Source of the DNA: Microbulbifer aggregans
GTDB lineage: Bacteria > Pseudomonadota > Gammaproteobacteria > Pseudomonadales > Cellvibrionaceae
NCBI RefSeq assembly: GCF_001750105.1
Contig: NZ_CP014143.1
Span: 2,635,501 to 2,699,500, forward strand
Reading direction: 5' to 3'
DNA length: 64,000 bases
Below, piece after piece: positions 35,227 through 44,949 of the stretch. The notes beneath the pieces were generated by a model. The model was not told where the DNA came from and made no database searches. It was given only the letters and a program-made list of their open reading frames with translations. A program made the translations under genes and the position numbers. Within the stretch, counting starts at the first letter, position 1. Every line of letters begins with the position of its first letter.

Positions 35227-38200
35227 GAAGCTGATCCTGATCAACTGGGGCAATATCCCGCAGCTGGAATACGAGTTCGGGCCTATCAACCTGTTTTCCG
35301 GCGGCAACGGTTCGGGCAAGACCACGGCGGCGGATGCCATTCAGACCCTGATGACCGCTGCCCACGATACGCTGTTTACCTTCAACCCGGGCCAGGACGA
35401 AACCACCCAGCGCGGCCGTGGTGGCAAGCAGGTACGGACACTTGCCTCCTATGTGCTGGGTTGTGACGATGGTAGCTTTGCTCGGTTGGATCCGACCGAT
35501 TGTTACATCGCCGGTGTTTTTCATCCGACCAGCGGTGAAGACAGCGATCCGTTTACCGCGGTGATGGCCATCCGCGCCCACCTGGATTCTAGTAGCAAGC
35601 CGGCGCAGGCGCGCCAGGACGACCTCAAGTTTTTCCTGTTCCCTGACCAGCAGTTGGCCATGGGTGACTTTGTCCGCGAGTACAAGGACGGGCGCCATTT
35701 GCTGCCGCTGGACAAGTTCTATTCCGTACTGGCCAAACACTTCGAGAAAGTCGAGCAGTACGACAAGAAAAAGGCTTACCTGCGCCGGCTTTACGGCGCC
35801 CTGCGTGGCCGCCGGGATGCTGTTCCGGACCGTGAGGCGATGCACGCCGCGCGCACCTTTGCCAACTTCATGGCGTATAAGCCGGTAAAAAGCATCAACG
35901 ATTTCGTTGCTCAGGAAGTATTGGAAAAGCGCGATCTCGGCGAGGCCATTCGCTCGGTTTCCGAGCTGATGAAAACCATCCACGCCATGGAGCAGGAGGC
36001 CCGCCAGATCGTTGACCGGGTTTCTGCGCTCGAGCAGATCGGCCAATCGGCTTCCCTATATCGGGAGCAGTGGCTGCAACTGCGGGTGCAGGAATACCTG
36101 CAGGCACGCCATCAGCAGCTGCGGGTGCAGAAGACCTACCTGGCCGGCAAGCAGAATCAGCAGCAATTGCGCGCCGGGCTGGACACCAATGCACGGGAAA
36201 CGCAACTGGCGGCCGAGCGCAGCGAGGAGCTCAGCCGTCAGCTGGTAGAGCTGCAGGCACAGCGGCTGGGTATCGACGCGTTGCGTAACAAGGATGAGCT
36301 GGAGCAGCGGATCAGCCGCGCGCACCGAGAGTTGTCGGCGCAGGGCGGCCCGCTCTCCGCAGCTCAGGATCAGTGGCAGCGCAATCGAGAAGCGGCGGCC
36401 AAGCTGGTTGAGCTGCTGAACGGCTCGGCGGCCGAGCTGGAAATTCCGGCCCTCAGGAATAAGTCCCTGGTGCAGGCGGTTCGGCAGGTAGCGAAGGAAG
36501 AAGATCTGCCGGATCTGCACAAACTACTGGGTAAGGACTGGATTGATCTCTCCGCACTTGACCCGCTGCGCGAGCGGACCGTTGCCACGGAGCAACTTCA
36601 CAGCCGTCTGATGCGCCAGCTGGTTAGCGCCGGCGGGGACGCCAGTGACAGTCTCTCCCTGCGAGAACAGATTGCCCAGCAGGTATCTCGCTGGGAGATG
36701 AAAGCTCAGCAGGTGCAGAAACAACTACATGCCCAGGAAAATCGTATTCACCATCTGCAGGCCAACCGCGTGCGCTATCCCCAGTCGGTGGAGCAGGCGG
36801 TAGCGGCGATCCGTGAGCAATGTCCGGCTGCGGAGCCGCGGGTACTCTGCGACTACGTGGAGGTACTCGACGAGCGCTGGCAGATGGCGGTCGAGGGATA
36901 CCTGGGTGGTGCGCGGTTCGCAATCTTGGTCGAGCCTGAGCACGAGGCTGCGGCCATTCGCATCGTGCGCAACCTGCCGGGACGCAGCAGCCGGGCCCGG
37001 GTCATCCAGGGGGACAAGGCACGCCGCGACGCGGAGCGCGCGACCATCCCGCAGGGCTCCATCGTCGAGCTGATGTCGTTCAACCACAAGACTGCCGAGT
37101 ATTATCTGCGCGCCTCCTATGGTTCGGTGCAGCAGGTAGCCGATGAGGAGGAGCTTCGCCAGACTCGCCGTGGCCTCACCGCCGAAGGGGTGGCCAGTGG
37201 CAGTTACAGCATGTGGCGCTGCGATATCGAGGATGGGGAGCTCGTGTTCGGCCAGGGTGCGAGGGCCCGGGCACTGGCTGCGCAGCAGCGCGCAATGGAG
37301 CAGCTGTTGGTGGAGGCGGGGCAGGTCAACGAGCAGTACCAGCTATTCCGCCGGGTGGCGGCTGCGGTGCGTGATCTGCAGGAGCTGTCACTCATTTCGG
37401 TAGTGGACGCGGCACTGGCTGCCCAGCGGGAATGGCGTAGCGCCGAACAGGCGCTGGAAAACCTGGACCTGGCCGATAGCCAGCATCTGGAAGCGCAGGT
37501 CGCCGATTTGCGGGAACAATTACAGTTACAGCAAAAGCAGCAGTCCGGCCTGCAACACGAAGCGGGCAAGCTGGAGCGGGACCTGGAGAACACCGGCAAG
37601 CAGCTGAAGGCGCTTTCCGGCGAGCTGGACGCGCTGGACGAGGCCCTCTCCGATTGTGAAGCCGCGGTGAAACGTATCGCGCAGATCACACCAGACTACG
37701 ATGCTGAGCAGATCTTGCAGACGGCCGATGAGCAGGTCGAGCGGGCCGGGGACAATTTCGACTTCGGTGCAGAGCTGGAAGAGTGGCAGGGCCGTCTGGA
37801 GAAGTACTGCCGCCAGCTGGATCGTGCGGTGATGGAATATAACGCGGAAGGCTCTACCGGTGATTCTCTTGCCTTCGAACCTGATCTGACATCGGGTCAT
37901 GATGAACGGCTGTTCCGGCTGGTCTCTGGCCTGTACGACCAGGTGGAGGCATTGCGCAATCGCCTGAAGAACAATCTTCTGGTGGATCGCCACGAGCAGC
38001 TTTTGGGACTGAAGAAGTCCTTCAACACCACTTTTGTCACCCACCTGTGCCATGCGATCTACCAGTCCATCAACGACGGTAAGCAGGTGCTGGATGACCT
38101 GAACAAGGAGTTGGAGCACCACCGCTTTGGTGCGGACAGGGAGCGGTTCCGTTTCGCCTACCGCTGGGTGCCTGAATTCAAGGAGTACTGGGATTTCTTC

Positions 38201-38860
38201 CGCGCGGTGATCGAATTGCCGAGTCTCGGTGAGGAGCAGAGTCTCTTCGATGCGGACCTGGACCAACGCCACCAGAAGGTCCGCGATCGCCTGTTGAACA
38301 TGCTGTTGAGCGAGGATGAGCAGGTGGCGCGGCGGGAGCTGGATCGCATCAGCGACTACCGCAACTATCGCAATTACGAAATCTACAAAGAGCCGGAGGG
38401 CAAAGAGCCTATTGCTCTAAGCCAATACGGTACCGGCTCCGGCGGTCAGCTGGAGACGCCGGCCTACATTATTCGCTCTGCGGCGGTGACCTCCGCTTTC
38501 CGCTTCAATGAGGGCAGCAGCCACCTGCAGATGGTGCTGGTGGATGAAGCCTTCTCGAAAATGGATGAGACTCGATCCAAAGAGGTCATTCGCTACCTGA
38601 CAGAGACTCTGGGCCTGCAGCTGCTGTTCATTATGCCCAGCAGCAAGTCCGGTCCCTTCATGGACCTGATCTCCAACCAGTTTGTGTTCAGCAAGTGTCC
38701 CAGCGCCTCACCGGTTGGGCAGCTGAACACCCGGGTCTATGTCGATCGCAAGGTCTGTAATCGTGAGCGTATTGCCGAACTCTGGGCCAATCACCGCCGA
38801 ACGATTCGACAGCAGGCATCGCTGGACTTTATGGAGCTTGTGGAAGGTGAGCCGGCGTAG
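35216..38860 (+). CDS. JetC-like (MksB/MukB-type) SMC ATPase
   Basis: A 1214-residue SMC-like ATPase. Walker A is SGGNGSGKTT (Lys35), the ABC signature GTGSGGQLE is at 1072-1080, and Walker B MVLVDEAFSKMD has Asp1110 and Glu1111. Between them are two coiled-coil arms (residues about 260-500 and 690-850) and a hinge-like globular region (about 540-660; EVLDERWQMAVEGYLGGARF). This layout suits DNA-loop extrusion by a dimer with JetA and JetB. GTG 35216 has a GGGGAGG site. No JetD (Toprim) gene follows. Confidence 0.85.
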   Translation: MFLKKLILINWGNIPQLEYEFGPINLFSGGNGSGKTTAADAIQTLMTAAHDTLFTFNPGQDETTQRGRGGKQVRTLASYVLGCDDGSFARLDPTDCYIAGVFHPTSGEDSDPFTAVMAIRAHLDSSSKPAQARQDDLKFFLFPDQQLAMGDFVREYKDGRHLLPLDKFYSVLAKHFEKVEQYDKKKAYLRRLYGALRGRRDAVPDREAMHAARTFANFMAYKPVKSINDFVAQEVLEKRDLGEAIRSVSELMKTIHAMEQEARQIVDRVSALEQIGQSASLYREQWLQLRVQEYLQARHQQLRVQKTYLAGKQNQQQLRAGLDTNARETQLAAERSEELSRQLVELQAQRLGIDALRNKDELEQRISRAHRELSAQGGPLSAAQDQWQRNREAAAKLVELLNGSAAELEIPALRNKSLVQAVRQVAKEEDLPDLHKLLGKDWIDLSALDPLRERTVATEQLHSRLMRQLVSAGGDASDSLSLREQIAQQVSRWEMKAQQVQKQLHAQENRIHHLQANRVRYPQSVEQAVAAIREQCPAAEPRVLCDYVEVLDERWQMAVEGYLGGARFAILVEPEHEAAAIRIVRNLPGRSSRARVIQGDKARRDAERATIPQGSIVELMSFNHKTAEYYLRASYGSVQQVADEEELRQTRRGLTAEGVASGSYSMWRCDIEDGELVFGQGARARALAAQQRAMEQLLVEAGQVNEQYQLFRRVAAAVRDLQELSLISVVDAALAAQREWRSAEQALENLDLADSQHLEAQVADLREQLQLQQKQQSGLQHEAGKLERDLENTGKQLKALSGELDALDEALSDCEAAVKRIAQITPDYDAEQILQTADEQVERAGDNFDFGAELEEWQGRLEKYCRQLDRAVMEYNAEGSTGDSLAFEPDLTSGHDERLFRLVSGLYDQVEALRNRLKNNLLVDRHEQLLGLKKSFNTTFVTHLCHAIYQSINDGKQVLDDLNKELEHHRFGADRERFRFAYRWVPEFKEYWDFFRAVIELPSLGEEQSLFDADLDQRHQKVRDRLLNMLLSEDEQVARRELDRISDYRNYRNYEIYKEPEGKEPIALSQYGTGSGGQLETPAYIIRSAAVTSAFRFNEGSSHLQMVLVDEAFSKMDETRSKEVIRYLTETLGLQLLFIMPSSKSGPFMDLISNQFVFSKCPSASPVGQLNTRVYVDRKVCNRERIAELWANHRRTIRQQASLDFMELVEGEPA

Positions 38861-39005
38861 GTGCCGATCTCACCAGGAAACTTGCCAAGTGTGCAGCTGA
38901 TCAAGGACTATACGAATAAATTTCGTTATTACTTTCTTTTGATCATCAGTCTATCGCTCAGCTGCTCAGCCTAAAGCACCGGCGGGCAAAAAAACTGGAG
39001 AGCCC

Positions 39006-39467
39006 ATGCGTCTGTTTTCGATTCTCGTCATTTTCGTGATCGCCTTCGGTGGCGCAGCCATGCTGTACGAGCAGGAGAGCCGCAAGGTCAAAGGTGTGCT
39101 GACCCAGATCACCGAACTTCAGGCGCAACTGGGCGACCTGCAGGCGGAGGTGAACAAGTTGCGTGGGGAGTTGGAAGCGACCAAGCTGGCGGAGCGTCGT
39201 CGACCCGGGCTCAAGGAAATGGCTGCCAGCCCGCGCCGCTCGCAGCCGGCGCCTGCGGCCACTACGAGCAGGACGGAAGAAGTCACAGGCCGGGACGGTC
39301 GGGCACTGATTGCCTCAGACGTGACCAGTGCACCGCCAGCGATCCGTCGTGACGCGGAGGGTGAAGAGGATCCCGAGTGGAGCCGCCCCACGGTCGATGC
39401 CGAAGAATATCGCCGCGAGTCTGGACCGCAGAGTGAAAAAGGGGAGTCCGTCGACCCCTATCAGTGA
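39006..39467 (+). CDS. Single-pass membrane coiled-coil protein, unknown function
   Basis: A 153-residue protein with an N-terminal membrane helix (FSILVIFVIAFGGAAML, residues 4-20), a short coiled coil (ITELQAQLGDLQAEVNKLRGELEA, about 35-60) and a disordered Pro/Arg/Glu-rich tail. No catalytic motif or family was recognised. It lies 145 bases after the JetC-like gene, where jetD would be expected, but is not a Toprim protein. ATG 39006 is preceded by an AACTGGAGAG site. Confidence 0.6.
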   Translation: MRLFSILVIFVIAFGGAAMLYEQESRKVKGVLTQITELQAQLGDLQAEVNKLRGELEATKLAERRRPGLKEMAASPRRSQPAPAATTSRTEEVTGRDGRALIASDVTSAPPAIRRDAEGEEDPEWSRPTVDAEEYRRESGPQSEKGESVDPYQ

Positions 39468-39633
39468 TTGCGATTGCGTCGGAATGACCCTCCCTTGAAT
39501 CTGTGTGCAGTGGCCCCACTAAGGAGTTGACGCGAAAGGCCTCGGACCGCTGCCGGTGACTATCCGGTAACGTTTGACCCGAGGCCAACAAACACTACCC
39601 GGTACGACTGGTGCCGGCTTTGGGACGCCTTAC

Positions 39634-40104
39634 ATGTCTTCCAGCGATTTCTATACCTCTCTCCATGCCCAACTGGCGGGCCTGCTTTCGGAAGAGCGCG
39701 ACTGGCTGGCCAATACTGCCAACGCCAGCGCGCTGCTGTTTATGGAGCTGGCTGATATCAACTGGACCGGTTTTTACTTCCTGCGCGGTGACGAGCTGAT
39801 CCTCGGCCCATTCCAGGGCAAGCCGGCCTGCACGCGCATCCCGGTTGGTGCAGGGGTCTGCGGTACAGCCGTAGCCACGGGCGAGGCGCAGCTAGTCGAG
39901 GACGTTCACGAGTTCCCCGGGCACATTGCCTGCGACGCTGTCTCTGCGTCCGAGGTGGTGATCCCGCTCTACGATGGTGACCGCTGCCTGGGAGTACTGG
40001 ATATCGACAGTCCCTCTCTGGCGCGCTTTACCGAACAGGACCTGGCCGGACTGAAAGGTTTTGCCGAAGTCCTCCTGCAGAACAGCGACCTGTCCGGCGC
40101 CTGA
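39634..40104 (+). CDS. msrC: Free methionine-(R)-sulfoxide reductase (GAF domain)
   Basis: A 156-residue single-GAF enzyme that reduces free Met-(R)-sulfoxide using thioredoxin. The catalytic cysteines expected of fRMsr are present in KPACTRIPVGAGVCGTA and HIACDAVSASEVV. The Trp and Tyr of NWTGFYFL shape the ligand pocket. ATG 39634 matches the family start; the longer frame has no homology. The stop overlaps the next gene's ATG by one base. Confidence 0.9.
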   Translation: MSSSDFYTSLHAQLAGLLSEERDWLANTANASALLFMELADINWTGFYFLRGDELILGPFQGKPACTRIPVGAGVCGTAVATGEAQLVEDVHEFPGHIACDAVSASEVVIPLYDGDRCLGVLDIDSPSLARFTEQDLAGLKGFAEVLLQNSDLSGA

Positions 40105-40874
40105 TGGCGCTGGTCTGGGAGAAGCGCACCGGCGGCAGTCACTATGAGGTGCGCCGTCACGGTGCCAGTATCCGGCTATACAGCAACGGTGTTTTCCACT
40201 CCCAGTGGAACGAACGCGACCCGCTGAAGGGTTCCCTTTGGGAGCTGCTCTTCCTGCCCACTTTTTTCCTGCCGCCTGAACGGGTTCGCTCGGTACTGCT
40301 GCTGGGGGTCGGCGGCGGTGCACTGATCCGTCTTTTACAGCGCTTTGTTGCGCCAGAGAAGGTGGTCGGTGTGGACCTCGATCCGGTCCACCTGAAAGTC
40401 GCTCGGAATCACTTCGGTGTGCATGACACCGAGCTGGTCTGTGCTGACGCCCGCAGCTATGTCTCGGATTACCTGAGTGACTCGCACAACCTCGGATTTG
40501 ATCTGGTCATCGACGACTTGTTTGGACACTGCGACGGCGTCGCCGAGCGGGCTGTTGCTGCGGATGAGACCTGGTGCCGACAGTTGCTGCGTCTGGCTCG
40601 TAGCAGTGGAGGGCAGGGTGCCTCTCCCGGATTGGTGATCGCGAACTTTGGCAGCCGCGGCGAGCTTTTGGACAGCGCCTGGCGATCTGCCGGGATTCGA
40701 CAGCGGCTCGGTGGCAGTTGGACGGCGGAACTTCCAGGCTACGAAAATTGCGTGCTGGCGGCGAGTGCGGCCCCCCTCGAGCGACGGCATCTGCTCCGGT
40801 CTGCTCCCGCGGCGATCAACCCCTCCAGTCCCGGCTGTCGACTGGTAAGTCAGCTCCGTAGGCTCCGCTGCTAG
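40104..40874 (+). CDS. Spermidine synthase-like SAM-binding methyltransferase
   Basis: A 256-residue Rossmann-fold protein similar to spermidine-synthase-like methyltransferases. The SAM/dcSAM-binding motif is VRSVLLLGVGGGALIRLL, with acidic VVGVDLDPVHLKVA after it and FDLVIDDLFGH as the later motif. The full polyamine-synthase gate residues are not evident, so a methyltransferase-like role with unknown substrate is the safer reading. It is coupled to msrC by a one-base overlap (TGATG). Confidence 0.75.
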   Translation: MALVWEKRTGGSHYEVRRHGASIRLYSNGVFHSQWNERDPLKGSLWELLFLPTFFLPPERVRSVLLLGVGGGALIRLLQRFVAPEKVVGVDLDPVHLKVARNHFGVHDTELVCADARSYVSDYLSDSHNLGFDLVIDDLFGHCDGVAERAVAADETWCRQLLRLARSSGGQGASPGLVIANFGSRGELLDSAWRSAGIRQRLGGSWTAELPGYENCVLAASAAPLERRHLLRSAPAAINPSSPGCRLVSQLRRLRC

Positions 40875-40944
40875 CGGTTTATTGGCGGGTATTCTGTCTT
40901 GCTGCCTATACTGAACGGGAGGTATTTCTTTTCGGGGCAGCTGC

Positions 40945-41400
40945 ATGCGCTACAAAACAGTTGGCGAAGTTATTCAAGAGGACAAGGCGTTCCACGCCCG
41001 GTTGGCAAAGCAGTACGGGGAATACGAACAGCTGGTGTCGGATCAGCGTATTGAATTGCTGCTGGATCAACTGCATCGCCGCGAAGAGGCAATGGCCCAT
41101 ACCCTCGACAACCTTCTCCACGATGTGCATCCGGGAGCCCTGAGAACGTGGGTACAGTTTGCGCCTGAGGGGCGCGAGCCGGAATTTTTACAGCGCTTGC
41201 GTAATGTCGACCTTAATGATCTGGATGAGATTGCCAAGCTGGCAATGGATATCGAGGTCTATCTTGCCGACCACTATCGGGATCTGCTGCTGGACGCCGA
41301 TACCCCTTCCGCTCGAGACACGTTCGAGCGCCTGCTCGAGTTGGAGCAGCTGGAAGAGCACACTCTCTCGATGAATTTATTCAATTTGCGGGACTATTGA
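40945..41400 (+). CDS. Ferritin-like/helical hypothetical protein
   Basis: A 151-residue, probably four-helix protein. RIELLLDQLHRREEAMAHTL and the LELEQLEEHTLSMNLFNLRDY C terminus carry Glu and His positions that could bind metal, but I do not recognise the family with confidence. ATG 40945 has GGGGCAG upstream. It is followed by the convergent rsmC-like gene. Confidence 0.6.
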   Translation: MRYKTVGEVIQEDKAFHARLAKQYGEYEQLVSDQRIELLLDQLHRREEAMAHTLDNLLHDVHPGALRTWVQFAPEGREPEFLQRLRNVDLNDLDEIAKLAMDIEVYLADHYRDLLLDADTPSARDTFERLLELEQLEEHTLSMNLFNLRDY

Positions 41401-41422
41401 GCGTGCACAGTCGAGCCCGCCC

Positions 41423-42448
41423 TCAATTTAATGGCTTACTCAGGTAGTAAACGCAGAAGCCCTTATTTTTGACTAATTGGCGAATCTCGCCGAAATTGTT
41501 TTCAGCCTTTTTGGCCAGTGGAATAAATTCATTCACGACGAAGAGCGCCACCCCGTTACTCTTCAGTAGCCTGGCGGCATTGCTGAGGAAGCGTGAGGTG
41601 AGGTCTCCCTCCACCTGAAAGCCCTGATGAAACGGCGGGTTGCAGATCAGCCAGTCGGCGATATTGTCACCCAGCTCGGCACCGGCATCAGACGGTACAA
41701 CCGTGCCCCGAATCTCCATTTTCCTGAAGTTCTCGCGACAGGCAATCAGCGCGGCGGCGTTATTGTCCGTAGCGGTGAAGTGGAAATCATCCAGTTGCGC
41801 TAACTGGGTGCTCAGATAACCGTAACCGCAGCCGAGATCCACCACGCTGCTGCCGTTCGCTGGCCGGGTTTCGGCAAAAGATCCCGCAAGCAGGGCGCTG
41901 CCGACATCAACCTTGTTCCAGCCAAAGAGCCCCGGCTTGCTGAGCAGTCCACCGAGTTTTTTCAATGGCCGCAGCCCTGCATAGTTGTCTTCGTCGAGGC
42001 GGTTTTCTGGTGAAGGTGGACTATGGAGAATGTTGAGAGTCAGGTACTCGCTACCGTGCTTCTCCAGGTGTTTGTCGGAGCTGAAGCAGTTGGCAACTTT
42101 GGCGGCATACGTCTTGATGCCACTTTGTTTGCCTCCCAGCATGGCCAGCTCGCCACCGAGGCCCAGGGCCCGGTGGCACTCGTTGACCACATGATGGACA
42201 ACCGCCTTTTCCTTGGACACCGGGTAGATGATGCGTCGATAGTGTCGCTCGGTTTCATCAAGGCGAAAATCGTTGAAGAAACTGTGCCGGACCTTGCCTT
42301 CCGCGAGCCGCGCGATGTCCCAGCGATTGGTGAGCAGGTCACCACTATAGGAAAAGCCTGATTGGAGCAGGAACTTGCTGTTCTCGTCGGCGATCCACAG
42401 AGTCTCCGACGGGTTCTCCTGAAGCAGCTGTTGGAGGAGGGTGGACAT
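41423..42448 (-). CDS. RsmC/RlmG-like rRNA guanine-N2 methyltransferase
   Basis: A 341-residue class I methyltransferase. The C-terminal domain has the SAM motif VVDLGCGYGYLS and the exocyclic-amino-type catalytic motif NPPFHQG. The N-terminal half is a degenerate copy-like domain, the two-domain design of RsmC (16S G1207) and RlmG (23S G1835). NPPFHQG and length fit RsmC best, but the exact target base is inference. Start is ATG 42448. Confidence 0.85.
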   Translation of the reverse strand: MSTLLQQLLQENPSETLWIADENSKFLLQSGFSYSGDLLTNRWDIARLAEGKVRHSFFNDFRLDETERHYRRIIYPVSKEKAVVHHVVNECHRALGLGGELAMLGGKQSGIKTYAAKVANCFSSDKHLEKHGSEYLTLNILHSPPSPENRLDEDNYAGLRPLKKLGGLLSKPGLFGWNKVDVGSALLAGSFAETRPANGSSVVDLGCGYGYLSTQLAQLDDFHFTATDNNAAALIACRENFRKMEIRGTVVPSDAGAELGDNIADWLICNPPFHQGFQVEGDLTSRFLSNAARLLKSNGVALFVVNEFIPLAKKAENNFGEIRQLVKNKGFCVYYLSKPLN

Positions 42449-42492
42449 GGTGTTTTCCCTGCAATACTTCCCTGAAGCAGAAGAGAGTGGTG

Positions 42493-43209
42493 TTAAGTGA
42501 CTGACACGATTTCCTCTGGCGTCAGTGGGCGATAGTCACCTTCAACCAGATCCTCGTCGAGCACGATATCTCCGATCCGCTCGCGGTGAAGTTCCAGTAC
42601 ACGATTACCCAGAGCGGCAAACATGCGTTTTACCTGGTGATAGCGGCCTTCACCGATAGTTAGGCGAACCTCGTTGGCAAAGAGGATCTCCAGCTTGGCC
42701 GGTTTGGTCCGTTTCTTTTCACCGTCGAGCCAGATGCCCTTGGCAAACTTCTCCACCGCACTTTCATCGATACGTTCCGCCAGCATCGCGTAGTAGGTTT
42801 TGTCACAGTGATGCCGGGGCGAAGTGATCTTGTGGGACCACTGGCCGTCGTCGGTCAGCAGGACCAGGCCAGTGGTGTCGATGTCCAGTCGCCCGGCGAT
42901 GTGCAGTTTCTGCTTGTTGGGCTCTTCGAGCAGGTCGAGTACGGTGGGGTGCTCACTGTCTTTGGTGGCACTCACATACCCCAGGGGTTTGTGCAGCATA
43001 AAATATCGCGGGCCCGCTTCTTCCAGCAGCTCGCCGTCGAGGCACAGCTCATCGGACTCACTGACTTTGGTGGCCGGGTTGCCGGCCACCTCGCCATTGA
43101 CAGTGATGCGACCGGCTTTGGCCGCGCGCTTGACCTCGGCCCGCGACAGGTCCGTGACCTGGCTGACGGCCTTGTCCAGCCGCATCTCCTTGCTTTCACT
43201 TTTACCCAA
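42493..43209 (-). CDS. rsuA: RsuA-type rRNA small-subunit pseudouridine synthase
   Basis: A 238-residue enzyme with an N-terminal S4 RNA-binding domain ([27 protein letters not shown], residues about 9-60) and a catalytic domain with the signature [17 protein letters not shown], where the Asp is the catalytic residue. RsuA makes pseudouridine 516 in 16S rRNA. It is close to folD on the same strand (six bases apart), so they are likely cotranscribed. Confidence 0.9.
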   Translation of the reverse strand: MGKSESKEMRLDKAVSQVTDLSRAEVKRAAKAGRITVNGEVAGNPATKVSESDELCLDGELLEEAGPRYFMLHKPLGYVSATKDSEHPTVLDLLEEPNKQKLHIAGRLDIDTTGLVLLTDDGQWSHKITSPRHHCDKTYYAMLAERIDESAVEKFAKGIWLDGEKKRTKPAKLEILFANEVRLTIGEGRYHQVKRMFAALGNRVLELHRERIGDIVLDEDLVEGDYRPLTPEEIVSVT

Positions 43210-43215
43210 GGGGGA

Positions 43216-44061
43216 TCAGCCTATCTTGCGCTCGCCGGAATCGACGGACTGGTAGATGAGGGTGTTGATGGTCATGGGGCCGACACCACCGGGAACCGGG
43301 GTGTAAGCTGCTACGCGATCCACCAGCGGGGCCAGTTCGATATCGCCCACGCCGCCGGGATGGTAGCCGGCGTCGACAACCACGGCACCGTCCTTGATCC
43401 ATTCGGCCTTGATGAACTCCGGACGGCCCACTGCGCCGACCACGATATCCGCCCGACGGATGTGCTCAGCCAGATCCTTGGTGCGGGAGTGGCAGATTGT
43501 GACAGTGGCGTTGGCGTTCAACAGCATGGCCGCCATGGGCTTGCCGAGGATTGGGCTGCGGCCTACGACGACGGCATGCTTGCCTTCCAGCTCTACCTTA
43601 TAGGCTTCCAGCAGACGCATGATGCCCTTGGGGGTTGCACAACCGTAGGCTTCTTCTCCCATCGCCATGCGGCCAAAGCCGAGGCAGGTTACGCCGTCTA
43701 CATCCTTGTCCAAGCCGATGGCATCGAAACAGGCGCGCTCGTCAATCTGCTCAGGAACTGGATGCTGAAGCAGGATGCCATGTACGTTCGGGTTCCCGTT
43801 CAGCTCCTCGATCTTGGCGAGCAGTTCTTCGGTGGTGGTAGAGGAGGGCAGTTCCACCTGGAGAGAATCCATTCCAATGCGACGGCAGGCATTGCCCTTC
43901 ATCTTTACGTAAGTGGCGGAAGCGGGGTCATCACCCACAAGGATGGTGGCCAGGATCGGCGTCTGGCCGCCGCTCTTTTCCTTCAGCTTGGCCACGCGGG
44001 CCGACAGTTCTTCTTCGGTTTTCTGAGCCAGGGCCTTGCCATCGAGAACCAGTGCAGACAT
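43216..44061 (-). CDS. folD: Methylenetetrahydrofolate dehydrogenase / cyclohydrolase
   Basis: Bifunctional one-carbon enzyme converting 5,10-methylene-THF to 10-formyl-THF with NADP. The 281 residues match FolD. The [16 protein letters not shown] segment holds the catalytic Lys, [12 protein letters not shown] the folate-side motif, and [17 protein letters not shown] the dinucleotide-binding region, followed by [12 protein letters not shown]. Start is ATG 44061. Confidence 0.96.
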   Translation of the reverse strand: MSALVLDGKALAQKTEEELSARVAKLKEKSGGQTPILATILVGDDPASATYVKMKGNACRRIGMDSLQVELPSSTTTEELLAKIEELNGNPNVHGILLQHPVPEQIDERACFDAIGLDKDVDGVTCLGFGRMAMGEEAYGCATPKGIMRLLEAYKVELEGKHAVVVGRSPILGKPMAAMLLNANATVTICHSRTKDLAEHIRRADIVVGAVGRPEFIKAEWIKDGAVVVDAGYHPGGVGDIELAPLVDRVAAYTPVPGGVGPMTINTLIYQSVDSGERKIG

Positions 44062-44272
44062 ACGGATATCTCAAACAGTAAATAAAGATCTTGGGCGGAT
44101 GCCGGAATGGACGCGTACCCCGGACTAGCACCTGTGGCGCCAGGTCCGCGAGTCGATTTCGGCACGGGTTTGCGAGGGGCGCTATTTTGTCACAGGCCGC
44201 GAATAATTTCCCTACTTGGTCACCGGTTGACCACTACAATGAAAACTCTGCAAAAAGAATAGCTTAGCGGCG

Positions 44273-44301
44273 TTGACTCCCCCCGGGACCCTGAGTATTA
44301 T
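44273..44301 (+). promoter_or_regulatory. Sigma70 promoter of the tRNA-Pro/Arg/His operon
   Basis: TTGACT (44273-44278) and TATTAT (44296-44301) with a 17-base spacer, followed by a GC-rich discriminator (GCGCGCC), a combination typical of stringently controlled stable-RNA promoters. The rest of the 44062-44382 gap carries the folD upstream region and the tRNA leader, with no other gene seen. Confidence 0.8.
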
Positions 44302-44382
44302 GCGCGCCTCGTCAGGGAGGCGAGCTTCGAAAAACCGCGCTACGCAGCTTTTCGCAGGCACTTCCTGCAGAGAATAGGATTT

Positions 44383-44459
44383 CGGGGCATAGCGCAGTCT
44401 GGTAGCGCGCCTGCTTTGGGAGCAGGATGTCGGGGGTTCGAATCCCTCTGCCCCGACCA
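44383..44459 (+). tRNA. tRNA-Pro (TGG)
   Basis: A 77-base cloverleaf with CCA encoded; acceptor CGGGGCA pairs with TGCCCCG, and the anticodon loop CTTTGGGA gives TGG. The T arm GGGGGTTCGAATCCCTC is standard. Confidence 0.96.
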
Positions 44460-44478
44460 GATTCAACCGGGTTTCCTT

Positions 44479-44555
44479 GCGCCCGTAGCTCAGCTGGATA
44501 GAGCATCCGCCTTCTAAGCGGATGGTCGCAGGTTCGAGTCCTGCCGGGCGCGCCA
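44479..44555 (+). tRNA. tRNA-Arg (TCT)
   Basis: A 77-base cloverleaf with encoded CCA; acceptor GCGCCCG/CGGGCGC, anticodon loop CTTCTAAG gives TCT (reads AGA/AGG). Nineteen bases after tRNA-Pro. Confidence 0.96.
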
Positions 44556-44718
44556 TCCTCTTGATGGTGGCGACAGTTTGGCAGATTCGATTCAGTCCGC
44601 TGCCAGCTTGTTGTCGCAGGACTATTCGGGCTAACCAGCGTAGCTGGTTGGCACCGGGCGTAAGCTCGGTACATATTTGTAACGCAGCCACAAGGCGTTA
44701 CTGGTGTCACGATTAATG

Positions 44719-44794
44719 GTGGCCGTAGCTCAGTTGGTAGAGCACAGGATTGTGGCTCCTGAGGTCGCGGGTTCGATCCCCGTCGGCCACCCCA
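44719..44794 (+). tRNA. tRNA-His (GTG)
   Basis: Cloverleaf with encoded CCA; acceptor GTGGCCG/CGGCCAC, anticodon loop TTGTGGCT gives GTG. The base before the acceptor (44718) is G and faces C73, as required for the extra G-1 of tRNA-His. Confidence 0.96.
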
Positions 44795-44820
44795 TATCCA
44801 GGTCCCTCGGGACCTCAAGA

Positions 44821-44848
44821 AAGCCCGGCACTGTCCGGGCTTTTTTGT
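44821..44848 (+). terminator. Intrinsic terminator after tRNA-His
   Basis: AAGCCCGG CACTGT CCGGGCTT hairpin followed by six T residues, 27 bases after the tRNA. Confidence 0.9.
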
Positions 44849-44949
44849 GCTTGTTTCTCGACCCGGCTCGCAGGCGCAAAGAGGCTTGAATGGTGGTAAA
44901 CTCCGCCGCTCATCTAAACACAAACAACCAACGAGTTAGAGGGTATCCG

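Noticed and set aside
42808-44085. A 425-codon plus-strand open frame across rsuA and folD
   Set aside because: Antisense to two well-supported genes; no independent motif or ribosome-binding site.
44312-44923. Minus-strand ORFs over the tRNA cluster
   Set aside because: They run through three clear tRNA genes and are chance open frames.
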